From JBBAGC01 sp964491265 (GTDB lineage: Bacteria; Spirochaetota; UBA4802; UBA5550): DNA of 64,000 nucleotides. Positions 43,459 through 51,287 of this stretch are shown one piece after another. Location of the stretch: assembly GCA_964491265.1 (NCBI GenBank), contig CAZBFP010000006.1:1-64000 (forward strand), written 5' to 3'. Each line of letters opens with the position of its first letter. Position 1 is the stretch's first letter. The translations under genes were made by a program, and so were the position numbers. The notes beneath the pieces were generated by a model that saw only the letters and a list, made by a program, of their open reading frames with translations, ran no database searches and was not told the DNA's origin.

Positions 43459-45297
43459 TCATTCTAAATTAAACTTAAAAACAAGAACTCCCTCTTCAAC
43501 AATAACTTCCGGCTTTACACTGGCATTCTTAAAAACCTTAATCATCTTGCTGTTTTCATAAAGTACGCTGGCACTCAAGGTTTTAATACCCCTTTTTCCG
43601 GCTATTTCAATAAGGTATTCCATAAGAAATGTGGCAATACCTCTACCCTGATATTCCTCATCAACAATAAAAGCCATTTCATAGCTGCCGTCAGTTTCAT
43701 AATAGGCATATCTTGCTTCAGCAATAATTTTATGGATTCTACCTTTTTCAACAACTCCAACTATTGAGAGGGTTTTATCATAATCCACTGCCACATAACG
43801 CTGCATATTTTTATGCGGCATGGAGCTGATTCGCGAATAGTAGCGCAGATATTTTGCTTCATCGGAAAAAAGGTAAAAAAGATCCCTCATTTTATCTTCA
43901 TCTGAAGGCTTTATCGGCCTGATTTTAACATCAACATTCCCTTTAAAAGTCTTCATTATTTCGATATCTTCAGGATAATTACTTGAATGATCCGCACAGT
44001 AAATCTGATCCTTATATACAAAGCCCAGCTTTTTCGCCTCTTCAAGAAGAGCCTCTCTATGATCAGGGTGAGCGATTTCGATCATTGAAATAACTCTTTC
44101 CCTTATCGATTTCCCGAAAAGATTTGCCACTCCATATTCAGTAACAACATACCTGGTTACACCCAGAGTGGCTCTTGCCATATCAGCCTCATGATCATGC
44201 TTAATGACAATATTACTCTTCCCCTCCTGGTCAACAGAGTTAAGAACAACTATAGACCTGCCCCGCCTTGCAAATGCCGCACCCACGGAAAAATTCAGCT
44301 TACTCTCATATCCGGAAAGAAGATTATCACCTGAATGAAAAACAATAGACTCCCCGGAAACATCAATCCTCTTGACATTCATGATGCTGACAAGCTTATC
44401 AACCCGTCGTATGTTCATCGGGTTTGCCAGTATTGCAATAGGGTAAAATTCGAAAAGATGATTCTTGGAAATATAATCATAGAGCTCTCTTGTACCGTAA
44501 CAGTAACTGGCAGTAACCTGCCCCCCTTTATACCTGCTCTTCTCATTAGACACAGCACCGCTCTCAATCAGGTCCATAACCCAGTCGGAAAAAACATTTG
44601 TAAAAACGCCAAGCCCCTTTTTCTCTTTAAGATGCTCAGCAATAGCGTCAAAAATACGCCCCACATGCATAACAACCGTTGTGCCGTCATTTATAAGATT
44701 CGATACATATTTCCCTATTTTAGACATTTCAGGGGTAAAGGGCTTTCTTTTCATTACAGGTATCGGTTCCATACTCTCTATTATATGATGGACCTGATCA
44801 ACATGAACAAAGGTATCACCAAAGGTTACAGGCATGGAATAATTGATTTCTGCTATAACAATTTTAGCCTGTTTTATTACTATCTTTGCCACATCACAGG
44901 CAACACCAAGACTCATATACCCCCTCTCGTCAGGGGGGGACATGGTAACAACAGCAACATCAACACGCTGCGCCCCCCTTGAAAAGATGTAGGGTATTTC
45001 CATGAGATTTGCAGGGATAAAATCAACCTCCCCTGACTCAATCCTTTTAATAATACTCTCACCTGTACTGAAGGTTTTAAGCCTGTACTTGGATCCGTTA
45101 TCCTGCCCCATATCAAGGTAATCAGCCATTGTAATAAGCTGAATCAGCTCAAGATCAAGCAGGTTCGGTCCTGTAGACTTTAACATTTCAGAAATGAACA
45201 TAGCAGGCACAGCAGGCCCGCTGCTTAGAAAAATTTTAGCCCCGGGCTTTATCAGGTTAAGGACTTTTTCAGCAGTTGTAATTTTATCCGAATACAT
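43459..45297 (-). CDS. Fusion of acetyl-CoA hydrolase/transferase and GNAT acetyltransferase
   Basis: 612 residues. About 1-440 is a CoA-transferase/acetyl-CoA hydrolase: KPGAKIFLSSGPAVPAMFI, RGYMSLGVACDVAK, a mid-domain about 190-270 and the C-terminal VVTEYGVANLFGKSIRER. About 450-612 is a GNAT domain, with IRPIKPSDEDKMRDLFYLF and the acetyl-CoA-binding motif VDEEYQGRGIATFLMEYLI. Fusions of this type are known in anaerobic proteobacteria. One enzyme could switch CoA esters while acetylating a protein, for example an acyl-CoA synthetase. It lies 15 bp behind the synthetase gene at 45.3 kb, a fitting target (inference). Confidence 0.87.
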   Translation of the reverse strand: MYSDKITTAEKVLNLIKPGAKIFLSSGPAVPAMFISEMLKSTGPNLLDLELIQLITMADYLDMGQDNGSKYRLKTFSTGESIIKRIESGEVDFIPANLMEIPYIFSRGAQRVDVAVVTMSPPDERGYMSLGVACDVAKIVIKQAKIVIAEINYSMPVTFGDTFVHVDQVHHIIESMEPIPVMKRKPFTPEMSKIGKYVSNLINDGTTVVMHVGRIFDAIAEHLKEKKGLGVFTNVFSDWVMDLIESGAVSNEKSRYKGGQVTASYCYGTRELYDYISKNHLFEFYPIAILANPMNIRRVDKLVSIMNVKRIDVSGESIVFHSGDNLLSGYESKLNFSVGAAFARRGRSIVVLNSVDQEGKSNIVIKHDHEADMARATLGVTRYVVTEYGVANLFGKSIRERVISMIEIAHPDHREALLEEAKKLGFVYKDQIYCADHSSNYPEDIEIMKTFKGNVDVKIRPIKPSDEDKMRDLFYLFSDEAKYLRYYSRISSMPHKNMQRYVAVDYDKTLSIVGVVEKGRIHKIIAEARYAYYETDGSYEMAFIVDEEYQGRGIATFLMEYLIEIAGKRGIKTLSASVLYENSKMIKVFKNASVKPEVIVEEGVLVFKFNLE

Positions 45298-45312
45298 CTC
45301 TCGTTACCGCCT

Positions 45313-46998
45313 TTATTTTTTTGACTCTTCCTCTTTACGGAGCTCTTTTTTAAGAATTTTACCCACATTGCTCTCAGGAAGAGAGTCTCTTATTTCGATT
45401 ACAGATGGGAGCTTATACTTTGCCAGCCTCTCCTCACAGTAAGCCATAATCTCCTTCTCTGTTACACTCTCCCCCTCATTGGGAACAACAAAAAGCTTTA
45501 TATTTTCTCCCCTTTTAACATCGGGAATACCAATTGCTGCAGCCTTCTGCACTTTAGGGTGCTCGTAAAGAACTTCTTCAATTTCCCTCGGGTATACATT
45601 ATATCCTGAGGTTAAAATAATATCTTTCTTTCTGTCAACTATAAAGAAGTAGCCATCCTCATCCATATATGCTATGTCACCTGAATATAGCCAGCCGTTA
45701 CGGATTGTTTTTGCGGTTTCATCAGACTTATTTAAATATCCTGAAGTCACCTGGGGCCCCCTGAATATCATCTCACCTTCTTTACCAACAGGCATATCCT
45801 CTGTGCCGTTTTCAAGATCAACAATTCTCACTTCAGTATCAGGATATGGAAGGCCTATACTCCCCGGTTTATGATTCCCCTTATATGGATTAAGATGAGT
45901 CTGCGGAGAGGTTTCTGTCATTCCGAAACCTTCGTTTATATGTGCGCCTGTAAGCTCGTGGAACTGATTCATTACCTCCACAGGGAGTGATGATGCCCCT
46001 GATGAAAGAACCTTATAACAGGACATGTCGGTTTTCTTTAAATCAGGATGCTGAAGCATTCCCACATACATTGTGGGAACCATGGAACATATAGTGGGCC
46101 TGTATTTTCTTGTTGCTTCGAGAAGTTCCTGCGGCTGAGGCTTTGGAACCATTACTGCTGTCCACCCCATTGAAACAGGAAGATTAAGCGCTGCAGACAT
46201 GCCCAGTATATGGAACACCGGAGGAGCGGATATTACAACCTCATTACCCGGTTCAAGCCCCAAAAACCAGGCATGATACATCTGCACCATGGAACTTAAA
46301 TTCCTGTGGGTAAGAACAGCTCCCTTTGACTGGCCGGTAGTACCACCTGTGTACTGATAAACTGCTACATCATCAATTTTAACATCACCTTTTTTATAAT
46401 CCCTCTTCTCTTTCACTGCATCAAGCCATTTGTAAACCCCGTCTGCGTCAGGCACATCAGCTTTCATACCCTTTTTTTTACCAACAAGTTTAAAGAGAAA
46501 ACTTTTGATTCCGGGGAGATAATCCCCTATTGATGTATAAATAATCTTTTCAACAGAAGTATCCTTTCTCAGATTAATCATTCTTTCAGCAAGAAGATCG
46601 AGTGTAATCAGAATCTTCGCTTTTGCGTCATTAAACTGATAAGCCAGCTCCCTGTCAGTATAGAGAGGATTATTCATCTGGACTATAGCCCCCAGCCTGA
46701 GAGCAGCATAGTATGCTGCAGCTGTCTGGATCATATTAGGGAGGAGAATTGCAACAACATCCCCCTGCCTCACACCCTTTTCATAGAGAAAACCTGCAAC
46801 TCTCTCTGTGAGGGCATCAAAATCCTTGAATTTGATTTTATACCCCATAAAAATAAAACCTGTATTTTCAGGATATTTCTTAACAGTTCTGTCAAGAAAC
46901 TGATGAATACAGACCTCTTCATAATTGATATTTGCCGGAACACCCTCTGCATAATGCTTCAGCCACGGTCTGCTTAAATAAAGATTCATACTGTTCAT
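45313..46998 (-). CDS. Acyl-CoA synthetase (FadD-type)
   Basis: 561 residues: P-loop YTGGTTGQSKGAV, EGFGMTETSPQTH, YSGDIAYMDEDGYFFIVDRKKD and the lysine-bearing hinge, VRDSLPESNVGKILKKELRK-like, near the C-terminus. It activates a carboxylic acid to the CoA thioester. Operon with the CoA-transferase/GNAT fusion downstream. The start codon at 46998 follows AATT after a run of 12 G, described separately. Residues differ from the 35-kb synthetase, so substrates may differ. Confidence 0.88.
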   Translation of the reverse strand: MNSMNLYLSRPWLKHYAEGVPANINYEEVCIHQFLDRTVKKYPENTGFIFMGYKIKFKDFDALTERVAGFLYEKGVRQGDVVAILLPNMIQTAAAYYAALRLGAIVQMNNPLYTDRELAYQFNDAKAKILITLDLLAERMINLRKDTSVEKIIYTSIGDYLPGIKSFLFKLVGKKKGMKADVPDADGVYKWLDAVKEKRDYKKGDVKIDDVAVYQYTGGTTGQSKGAVLTHRNLSSMVQMYHAWFLGLEPGNEVVISAPPVFHILGMSAALNLPVSMGWTAVMVPKPQPQELLEATRKYRPTICSMVPTMYVGMLQHPDLKKTDMSCYKVLSSGASSLPVEVMNQFHELTGAHINEGFGMTETSPQTHLNPYKGNHKPGSIGLPYPDTEVRIVDLENGTEDMPVGKEGEMIFRGPQVTSGYLNKSDETAKTIRNGWLYSGDIAYMDEDGYFFIVDRKKDIILTSGYNVYPREIEEVLYEHPKVQKAAAIGIPDVKRGENIKLFVVPNEGESVTEKEIMAYCEERLAKYKLPSVIEIRDSLPESNVGKILKKELRKEEESKK

Positions 46999-47002
46999 AA
47001 TT

Positions 47003-47014
47003 CCCCCCCCCCCC
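47003..47014 (-). promoter_or_regulatory. Run of 12 G in the ribosome-binding region of the synthetase gene
   Basis: On the minus strand, 12 consecutive G precede AATT-ATG. The run doubles as the Shine-Dalgarno sequence and would change length by slipped-strand replication. Such tracts are rare in this AT-rich region and are known as phase-variation switches in other bacteria. An alternative ATG at 46989 is 13 bases from the run. Confidence 0.5.
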
Positions 47015-47167
47015 GGAAACCTTTAATTTTATTAAGTCACAGCATTATATCATTTTAAATACATTAAAGTCAAATTCTTTTACTAAAATTTTACTTTCAA
47101 TTTGATATATTATCAACTATAAAATGATGCCGCAGAAAACAGGGGGAGGGGGGATAAAATAATTTCG

Positions 47168-47195
47168 AAAAAAAAGCTGCCTTAAAAAAGGCAGC
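47168..47195 (-). terminator. Intrinsic terminator beyond the fdhD operon (minus strand)
   Basis: gctgcctt and aaggcagc form an 8-bp stem with a 4-nt loop, followed on the minus strand by eight T. It would end transcription coming from the mod/fmdE/fdhD operon, after passing element C3. The rest of 46999-47333 is AT-rich and gene-free. Confidence 0.8.
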
Positions 47196-47333
47196 CCAAC
47201 ACAATTTCGTATACTTCTTACCAGAAGAATTGATCATTGTGTCAATAATGGCATAATAAACCGTGCTTGTCAAACTTATTTTAAACATATTATAATTTTT
47301 GGTAAATTTTTACAAAAAATTACAAAATACTAC

Positions 47334-47453
47334 CAGTGTTAATTCCTTAACTTTTTTTTGGAATAAAATGCTCTAATACCCCCGCCGCCATTGGCGGCGG
47401 GGGTATGGGAAACATCATTATTGCACTAAAAAATATCTTTAGGAATAATTACA
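47334..47453. mobile_element. CAGT-ended element C3 inserted at the fdhD stop codon
   Basis: About 120 bp, same ends and interior as C2. Its hairpin reads ataccccc.../gggggtat, where C2 has atatcccc.../ggggatat: a compensatory T-to-C and A-to-G pair. aaatactac flanks it at 47325-47333 and 47454-47462; the identity extends to 16 bp (aattacaaaatactac). The duplicated target contains the fdhD stop codon, so insertion did not shorten the protein. Confidence 0.82.
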
Positions 47454-47458
47454 AAATA

Positions 47459-48232
47459 CTACATAAAAATTCTCCACTCACTGGAATAAATATTAAACCT
47501 GTTCTTCCGAACAAAACCTGCCAGGGTTATACCGCTTTCACGGGCCATACTTACAGCAAGACTTGTTGGAGCAGAAACCCCTGCAATAACAGATACCCCT
47601 GCTCTGACCCCTTTCATAACCATTTCATAACTAAGGCGCGATGAAAGGATGCAGAAAAACCCCTCACCATGTTTCCCGTTTAAAATCAGATATCCTGTGC
47701 ATTTATCCAGTGCATTGTGGCGCCCCACATCCTCGGCAAAAACAAGACAGGACCCGTCTATGCTATAAAGAGCTGCAGCATGAGTGGCTCCTGTTTCATT
47801 GAAAATCTTCTGCCTTGGGAAAAAGTCCTCCTGAAGCTTAAAAAGAAGATCCCCGGAAAATAAAGGCTTTCTTTCTTCTTCAGGTGTTTCCCCTCTATAT
47901 CCGACAGCCCCCCTTTCAGGAATTACACCTGCGGAGCTCCGTATAATTTTTATCTCCCCTGATCCGGAATCCCCGGTAATTTCCGCCTCCACATCAACAG
48001 TGCTTTCATCAATAAGCAAAACCGATTTAATATCTACAGGGGATTTTACCAGCCCGGAATTATAGCATATCCCTGCGGCAAGCTCCCGGTCCATACCGGG
48101 CATCCTCATACAGAAAAACTTTGCAGTGCCATTTACCCTTACTTCGAGAGGGGCTTCAACAGCAAGAGTATCATGGAGTTTCCCGTAAACACCCTTATCA
48201 AAAGTCATAATTTCAAATTTTTCTGTTTCCAT
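47459..48232 (-). CDS. fdhD: FdhD-like formate dehydrogenase accessory protein lacking the CxxC cysteines
   Basis: 257 residues. FdhD passes sulfur from IscS to the bis-MGD cofactor of formate dehydrogenase. Conserved parts are visible: FCMRMPGMDRELAAG, FNETGATHAAAL, FAEDVGRHNALDK, LSSRLSYEMVMK and GVSAPTSLAV. But the CGxCG motif holding the catalytic cysteines in E. coli FdhD (Cys121/Cys124) is replaced by IIRSSAGVIPERG, with Ala101 and Ile104 at the two positions. Either another Cys takes over or this is a carrier without transfer activity. Last gene of the mod operon; it stands 41 bp behind the FmdE-like gene. Element C3 lies at its stop codon. Confidence 0.85.
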   Translation of the reverse strand: METEKFEIMTFDKGVYGKLHDTLAVEAPLEVRVNGTAKFFCMRMPGMDRELAAGICYNSGLVKSPVDIKSVLLIDESTVDVEAEITGDSGSGEIKIIRSSAGVIPERGAVGYRGETPEEERKPLFSGDLLFKLQEDFFPRQKIFNETGATHAAALYSIDGSCLVFAEDVGRHNALDKCTGYLILNGKHGEGFFCILSSRLSYEMVMKGVRAGVSVIAGVSAPTSLAVSMARESGITLAGFVRKNRFNIYSSEWRIFM

Positions 48233-48273
48233 TATAATCCTTCAAAATAAAAAATATCATCTCATAAACAGCA

Positions 48274-48852
48274 CTATACTGGTGAAACGCCAATATATGG
48301 AGACTGCCCGGCGCAGCTTCTGCATTTTTCACCATGTTTCACCGGATAAGCCTCGCCGCAATCTACGCAAATAGCTGAAGGGCCGCCTTTAACTCTGGCC
48401 AGTTTCCCGGGGTCTACTTTAACACGCTGCATACTCAAGAGCCCATGGCCCGCTTCTTTTATCTGGCCGAAAAGCAGATCCCCATCCTGTTCTTTTTTTG
48501 ATTTCAGCTTGAGAAACCAGCTGTTAACCTCCGGCCAGTTTTTCAGCTTCTCCGGATCAAGATAAACCCTAACCCCTTCTCCGCTCCTCTTATCATACAT
48601 GGTGATAGCGAATTTACCAAAATCCATTATTTTCACCCAGCCGTTTCCTATTGTACAGGGAGTAAGGAGCTGAATAGAATCAGGCAGACAGACCTCTGTT
48701 TCACTTATAGCGTCAAAAAATTCTCCTTCCGGAAGATTTTTTAAAGCCATATCCACCATAAACCCGCCTATAAGAAGGCCTGGCGCCAGGTTCCCGTGGA
48801 ATGATTCAACAAGCCTTACATATTCTTCATATGAGTACTTACCAATATACAT
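48274..48852 (-). CDS. FmdE-family (formylmethanofuran dehydrogenase subunit E-like) protein with zinc-ribbon
   Basis: 192 residues. The N-terminal part matches the FmdE/Pfam-type domain: ESFHGNLAPGLLIGGFMVD (Cys often replaces some positions) and EVCLPDSIQLLTPCTIGNG, GKFAITMYDKRSGEGVRVY. The C-terminus is a zinc ribbon with CVDCGEAYP and CRSCAG. FmdE-like proteins occur beside molybdenum or tungsten enzymes and formate dehydrogenase maturation genes; their reaction is not known. I start at ATG 48852 because ggag lies seven bases before it; the ATG at 48864 has no such site. Co-transcribed with modABC and fdhD. Confidence 0.82.
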   Translation of the reverse strand: MYIGKYSYEEYVRLVESFHGNLAPGLLIGGFMVDMALKNLPEGEFFDAISETEVCLPDSIQLLTPCTIGNGWVKIMDFGKFAITMYDKRSGEGVRVYLDPEKLKNWPEVNSWFLKLKSKKEQDGDLLFGQIKEAGHGLLSMQRVKVDPGKLARVKGGPSAICVDCGEAYPVKHGEKCRSCAGQSPYIGVSPV

Positions 48853-48881
48853 AATTTTCTCCATTTTTTATAAATAATTCA

Positions 48882-49595
48882 TCAGTATGCAAGAGCCAGC
48901 TTTACCTCTCTGGCAGCCCTGTTTACCTGTTCACTCCCTTCACTCTGTGCAAGGGGACGCTCAATCCAGGTTTTACTTAATCTCCCGTCAACTACAGGGA
49001 GAATTTCATCTGCAAGATACAAAGCTTCATTTATATCATGGGTTACGTAAATTATCGGGATATCGAATCTCTTCTTAATATTGATCATCTCTTCCCTTAA
49101 ACTCCGGCGTGAAACAAAATCGAGCGCTGAAAAAGGCTCATCTAAAAGCAGAACTTCAGGCTCCCTTGCAAGGGCCTGGCAGACAGCACACCTCTGCCTC
49201 TCACCCCCTGAAACCATGTGTGGCTTTCTCTGCATCAAATGATCAATTCTGAATATTTCAAAAAGCTCAAATACATTTTTTCTGTCAGAAGCTGCAAAAG
49301 CGGCATTTTCAAAAAGATTCAGATGAGGGAAAAGAGTATAATCCTGAAAAACATATCCTGTTTTCCGCTTACGGGGAGGGATGGATCTTCGAGTATCGGA
49401 ATCAAACCAGATTTCATCCCCCAGAGTAATCCTCCCTTTATCCGGCATGTCAAGCCCGGCAAGCATTCTCACCAGAGTGGTCTTCCCCCCTCCTGAAGGA
49501 CCTATCATTACTGATATGCTGCCCGGATTACAGAAAAAAGAGATATCTATTTCAAAACATGATAGTCTTTTTTTTACAGAAACCTTCAATGACAT
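48882..49595 (-). CDS. modC: Molybdate ABC transporter ATP-binding subunit
   Basis: 237 residues with Walker A GPSGGGKTT, Q-loop PRKRKTGYVFQDYTLFPHL, signature VSGGERQRCAVCQALAREPE, Walker B VLLLDEPFSALD and H-loop VTHDINEAL. The C-terminal MOP-like domain of classical ModC is absent, as in other short forms. Drives molybdate import with ModB and ModA. Its ATG overlaps the modB stop codon (TAATG). Confidence 0.9.
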   Translation of the reverse strand: MSLKVSVKKRLSCFEIDISFFCNPGSISVMIGPSGGGKTTLVRMLAGLDMPDKGRITLGDEIWFDSDTRRSIPPRKRKTGYVFQDYTLFPHLNLFENAAFAASDRKNVFELFEIFRIDHLMQRKPHMVSGGERQRCAVCQALAREPEVLLLDEPFSALDFVSRRSLREEMINIKKRFDIPIIYVTHDINEALYLADEILPVVDGRLSKTWIERPLAQSEGSEQVNRAAREVKLALAY

Positions 49596-50248
49596 TATCT
49601 TTCCTCATTAAGTTTATTTACAAGAAAAAGGAAGAGGAAACTCACCGGCAGAAAGGCAAGCGACATTAATGCTGCTCCCCTGTAATTCATAGTTTCCACA
49701 GCTTCATATATGGCGATTGAAGCCACCTTTGTTACACCGGGGATACTCCCGCCAACCATTACAATTACTCCAAAAGCCCCCATGGCGTGGAGAAAGACAA
49801 GAACAGCTGCTGCCAGTATTCCGCTCAGACAGTTAGGGAGAACAACGCGGAAAAATATCTCCCATCCGCCTAAGCCGAGAACAGAAGCGCTCTCGATAAG
49901 TCTCCGGTCAAGCTTCAGAAAAGCCGCTTTCATCGGCTGAACTGCAAAGGGGATACTGTAAACCGCAGTTGCAAGTGTAATCCCGGCAAAGGAGAAAAGA
50001 AGAGAGCTTCCGGTGAAAGTTTCATAGGTCTCTCCTAATGCTCCGCCAGGTCCCATAACCACTATCAGATAAAAACCGATTACAGTAGGAGGGAGTGCTG
50101 CGGGGAGATAGACAAGAGACTCTACCAACGATTTTCCCCTGAATCTGAAAAAAGCCAGAATATAAGCTATTGGAGCTCCAATTATAATCAGTATAATGGT
50201 AACAGTCAGAGCCAGTTTAAGGGAGACAAAAAAAGGGGTAAAATCCAT
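49595..50248 (-). CDS. modB: Molybdate ABC transporter permease
   Basis: 217 residues, five to six membrane helices and the EAA loop region ESASVLGLGGWEIFFRVVLP that contacts the ATPase. LPPTVIGFYLIVVMGPGGALG is typical of ModB. Start 11 bp after the modA stop; stop overlaps modC start by 1 bp. Residue 1 to 217 matches the usual ModB length. Confidence 0.9.
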   Translation of the reverse strand: MDFTPFFVSLKLALTVTIILIIIGAPIAYILAFFRFRGKSLVESLVYLPAALPPTVIGFYLIVVMGPGGALGETYETFTGSSLLFSFAGITLATAVYSIPFAVQPMKAAFLKLDRRLIESASVLGLGGWEIFFRVVLPNCLSGILAAAVLVFLHAMGAFGVIVMVGGSIPGVTKVASIAIYEAVETMNYRGAALMSLAFLPVSFLFLFLVNKLNEER

Positions 50249-50259
50249 TTATCTGCAAC

Positions 50260-51006
50260 CTACTTATAACCGTATTTCAATTTTATTTTCCCCGCTTCAG
50301 GTGAGAGGAGAAACTCCGCGAACTTCTCAGCCATAAGGTAATTTCCGCTTCTTTTAAGCACACATGCTGACTGGACAACAGGGGGAGCATCTTCAATAAT
50401 ATAATAGCACCCCTTTTTACCCTCTTTAGAAACAACAGCTGACATGGCGCAGAAAGCAGCATCAACAGCTCCGGTTGAAGCATACTGGAAAGATTGCGCA
50501 ACTGTTTGAGCTGTAACTGTTTTATCCTTTATTTCAGCAGCTATGCCTGATTTATCCAAAGCCTTCATTGCAGAAGTGCCATAGGGGGCTGTTAAGGGGT
50601 TTGCAATAGCTATTTTTTTTAATTCATTGCTGACTAAAGATTCCCGCCACTCCTTTCTGCTGCAGAAATTTTTATTTCGTGACCAGAGAACAACAGCTCC
50701 CTTTGCATAAACAAAAGGCTTATCTGACAAGCCGGCCTTAAAGAGTGCTTCAGGCCTCTCCTCATCAGCAGAGAGAAAAATATCATATGGAGCGCCATTA
50801 ATTATCTGATTATAGAGACTCCCGGTGGAGGTAAAAACCCCCTCAACTTTAATTCCTTCTTTTTTTTCAAATTCATTTTTAATCTCGTTGAAAGGATTAA
50901 TAAAATTAGCTGCAACAGCAATTCTTAACAGAGTTTCACCGTAAAGGGGGGCGGTTAAAGGGGAAACCAGCAGAACAAAAATTATAAATTTAACAATTCG
51001 AAACAT
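50260..51006 (-). CDS. modA: Periplasmic molybdate-binding protein
   Basis: 248 residues after choosing the ATG at 51006 (ggag six bases upstream); signal peptide about 1-23. Mature part has AVAANFINPF, EGVFTSTGSLYNQIINGAP, DIFLSADEERPEAL, YAKGAVVLWS, NPLTAPYGTSAMKAL and GAVDAAFCAMSAVVS, the class-II binding-protein pattern of ModA (Ser/Tyr/Ala contacts to oxyanion). First gene of the modABC-fmdE-fdhD operon. The upstream 280 bp contain element B3 and AT-rich DNA; no clear ModE site could be identified. Confidence 0.9.
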   Translation of the reverse strand: MFRIVKFIIFVLLVSPLTAPLYGETLLRIAVAANFINPFNEIKNEFEKKEGIKVEGVFTSTGSLYNQIINGAPYDIFLSADEERPEALFKAGLSDKPFVYAKGAVVLWSRNKNFCSRKEWRESLVSNELKKIAIANPLTAPYGTSAMKALDKSGIAAEIKDKTVTAQTVAQSFQYASTGAVDAAFCAMSAVVSKEGKKGCYYIIEDAPPVVQSACVLKRSGNYLMAEKFAEFLLSPEAGKIKLKYGYK

Positions 51007-51100
51007 TTGCAACTCCATAAAAACTACAACTAATATGCCAAATTTAACATAAAAAACTATAGTGTCAATATTTTTTAAATAAAAATTTTTGAAGGTTGAT

Positions 51101-51270
51101 AAAAGGGGCTGTCTCAAAAGTCGGATTTTCAGGGATTTGTCATTCCGGTTTTGCAACTTCAATTATTGCAAATACCGGAATCTCCTGATTGAATCAGACC
51201 TAAGAGATACCGGCATTTTGCTTCGCTACAGCCGGTATGACAAAAAAATACTTTTTGGACAGCCCCTTTT
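51101..51270. mobile_element. MITE-like element B3, gtcattcc core with a different outer shell
   Basis: The inner core (gtcattccggttttgcaact, ttgcaaataccggaatctcc and the mirrored gccggtatgac) is the same as in B1. The outer ends are aaaaggggctgtctcaaaag and, on the right, a mirrored ggacagcccctttt, unrelated to the tggtag ends of B1 and B2. So the core and shell have been shuffled. It lies between fdhA and modA and may also end fdhA transcription. Confidence 0.75.
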
Positions 51271-51287
51271 AAATAATATCGAGGGGA

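Noticed and set aside
44335..44982. 215-residue plus-strand frame inside the CoA-transferase/GNAT gene
   Set aside because: Antisense shadow of a strongly supported gene; no start signal or family resemblance.
47405..47644. Frame starting MGNIIIALKNIFRNN shared by the C elements
   Set aside because: Identity among copies is at DNA level with no synonymous pattern; each copy runs into unrelated flanking sequence, so a peptide is not supported.
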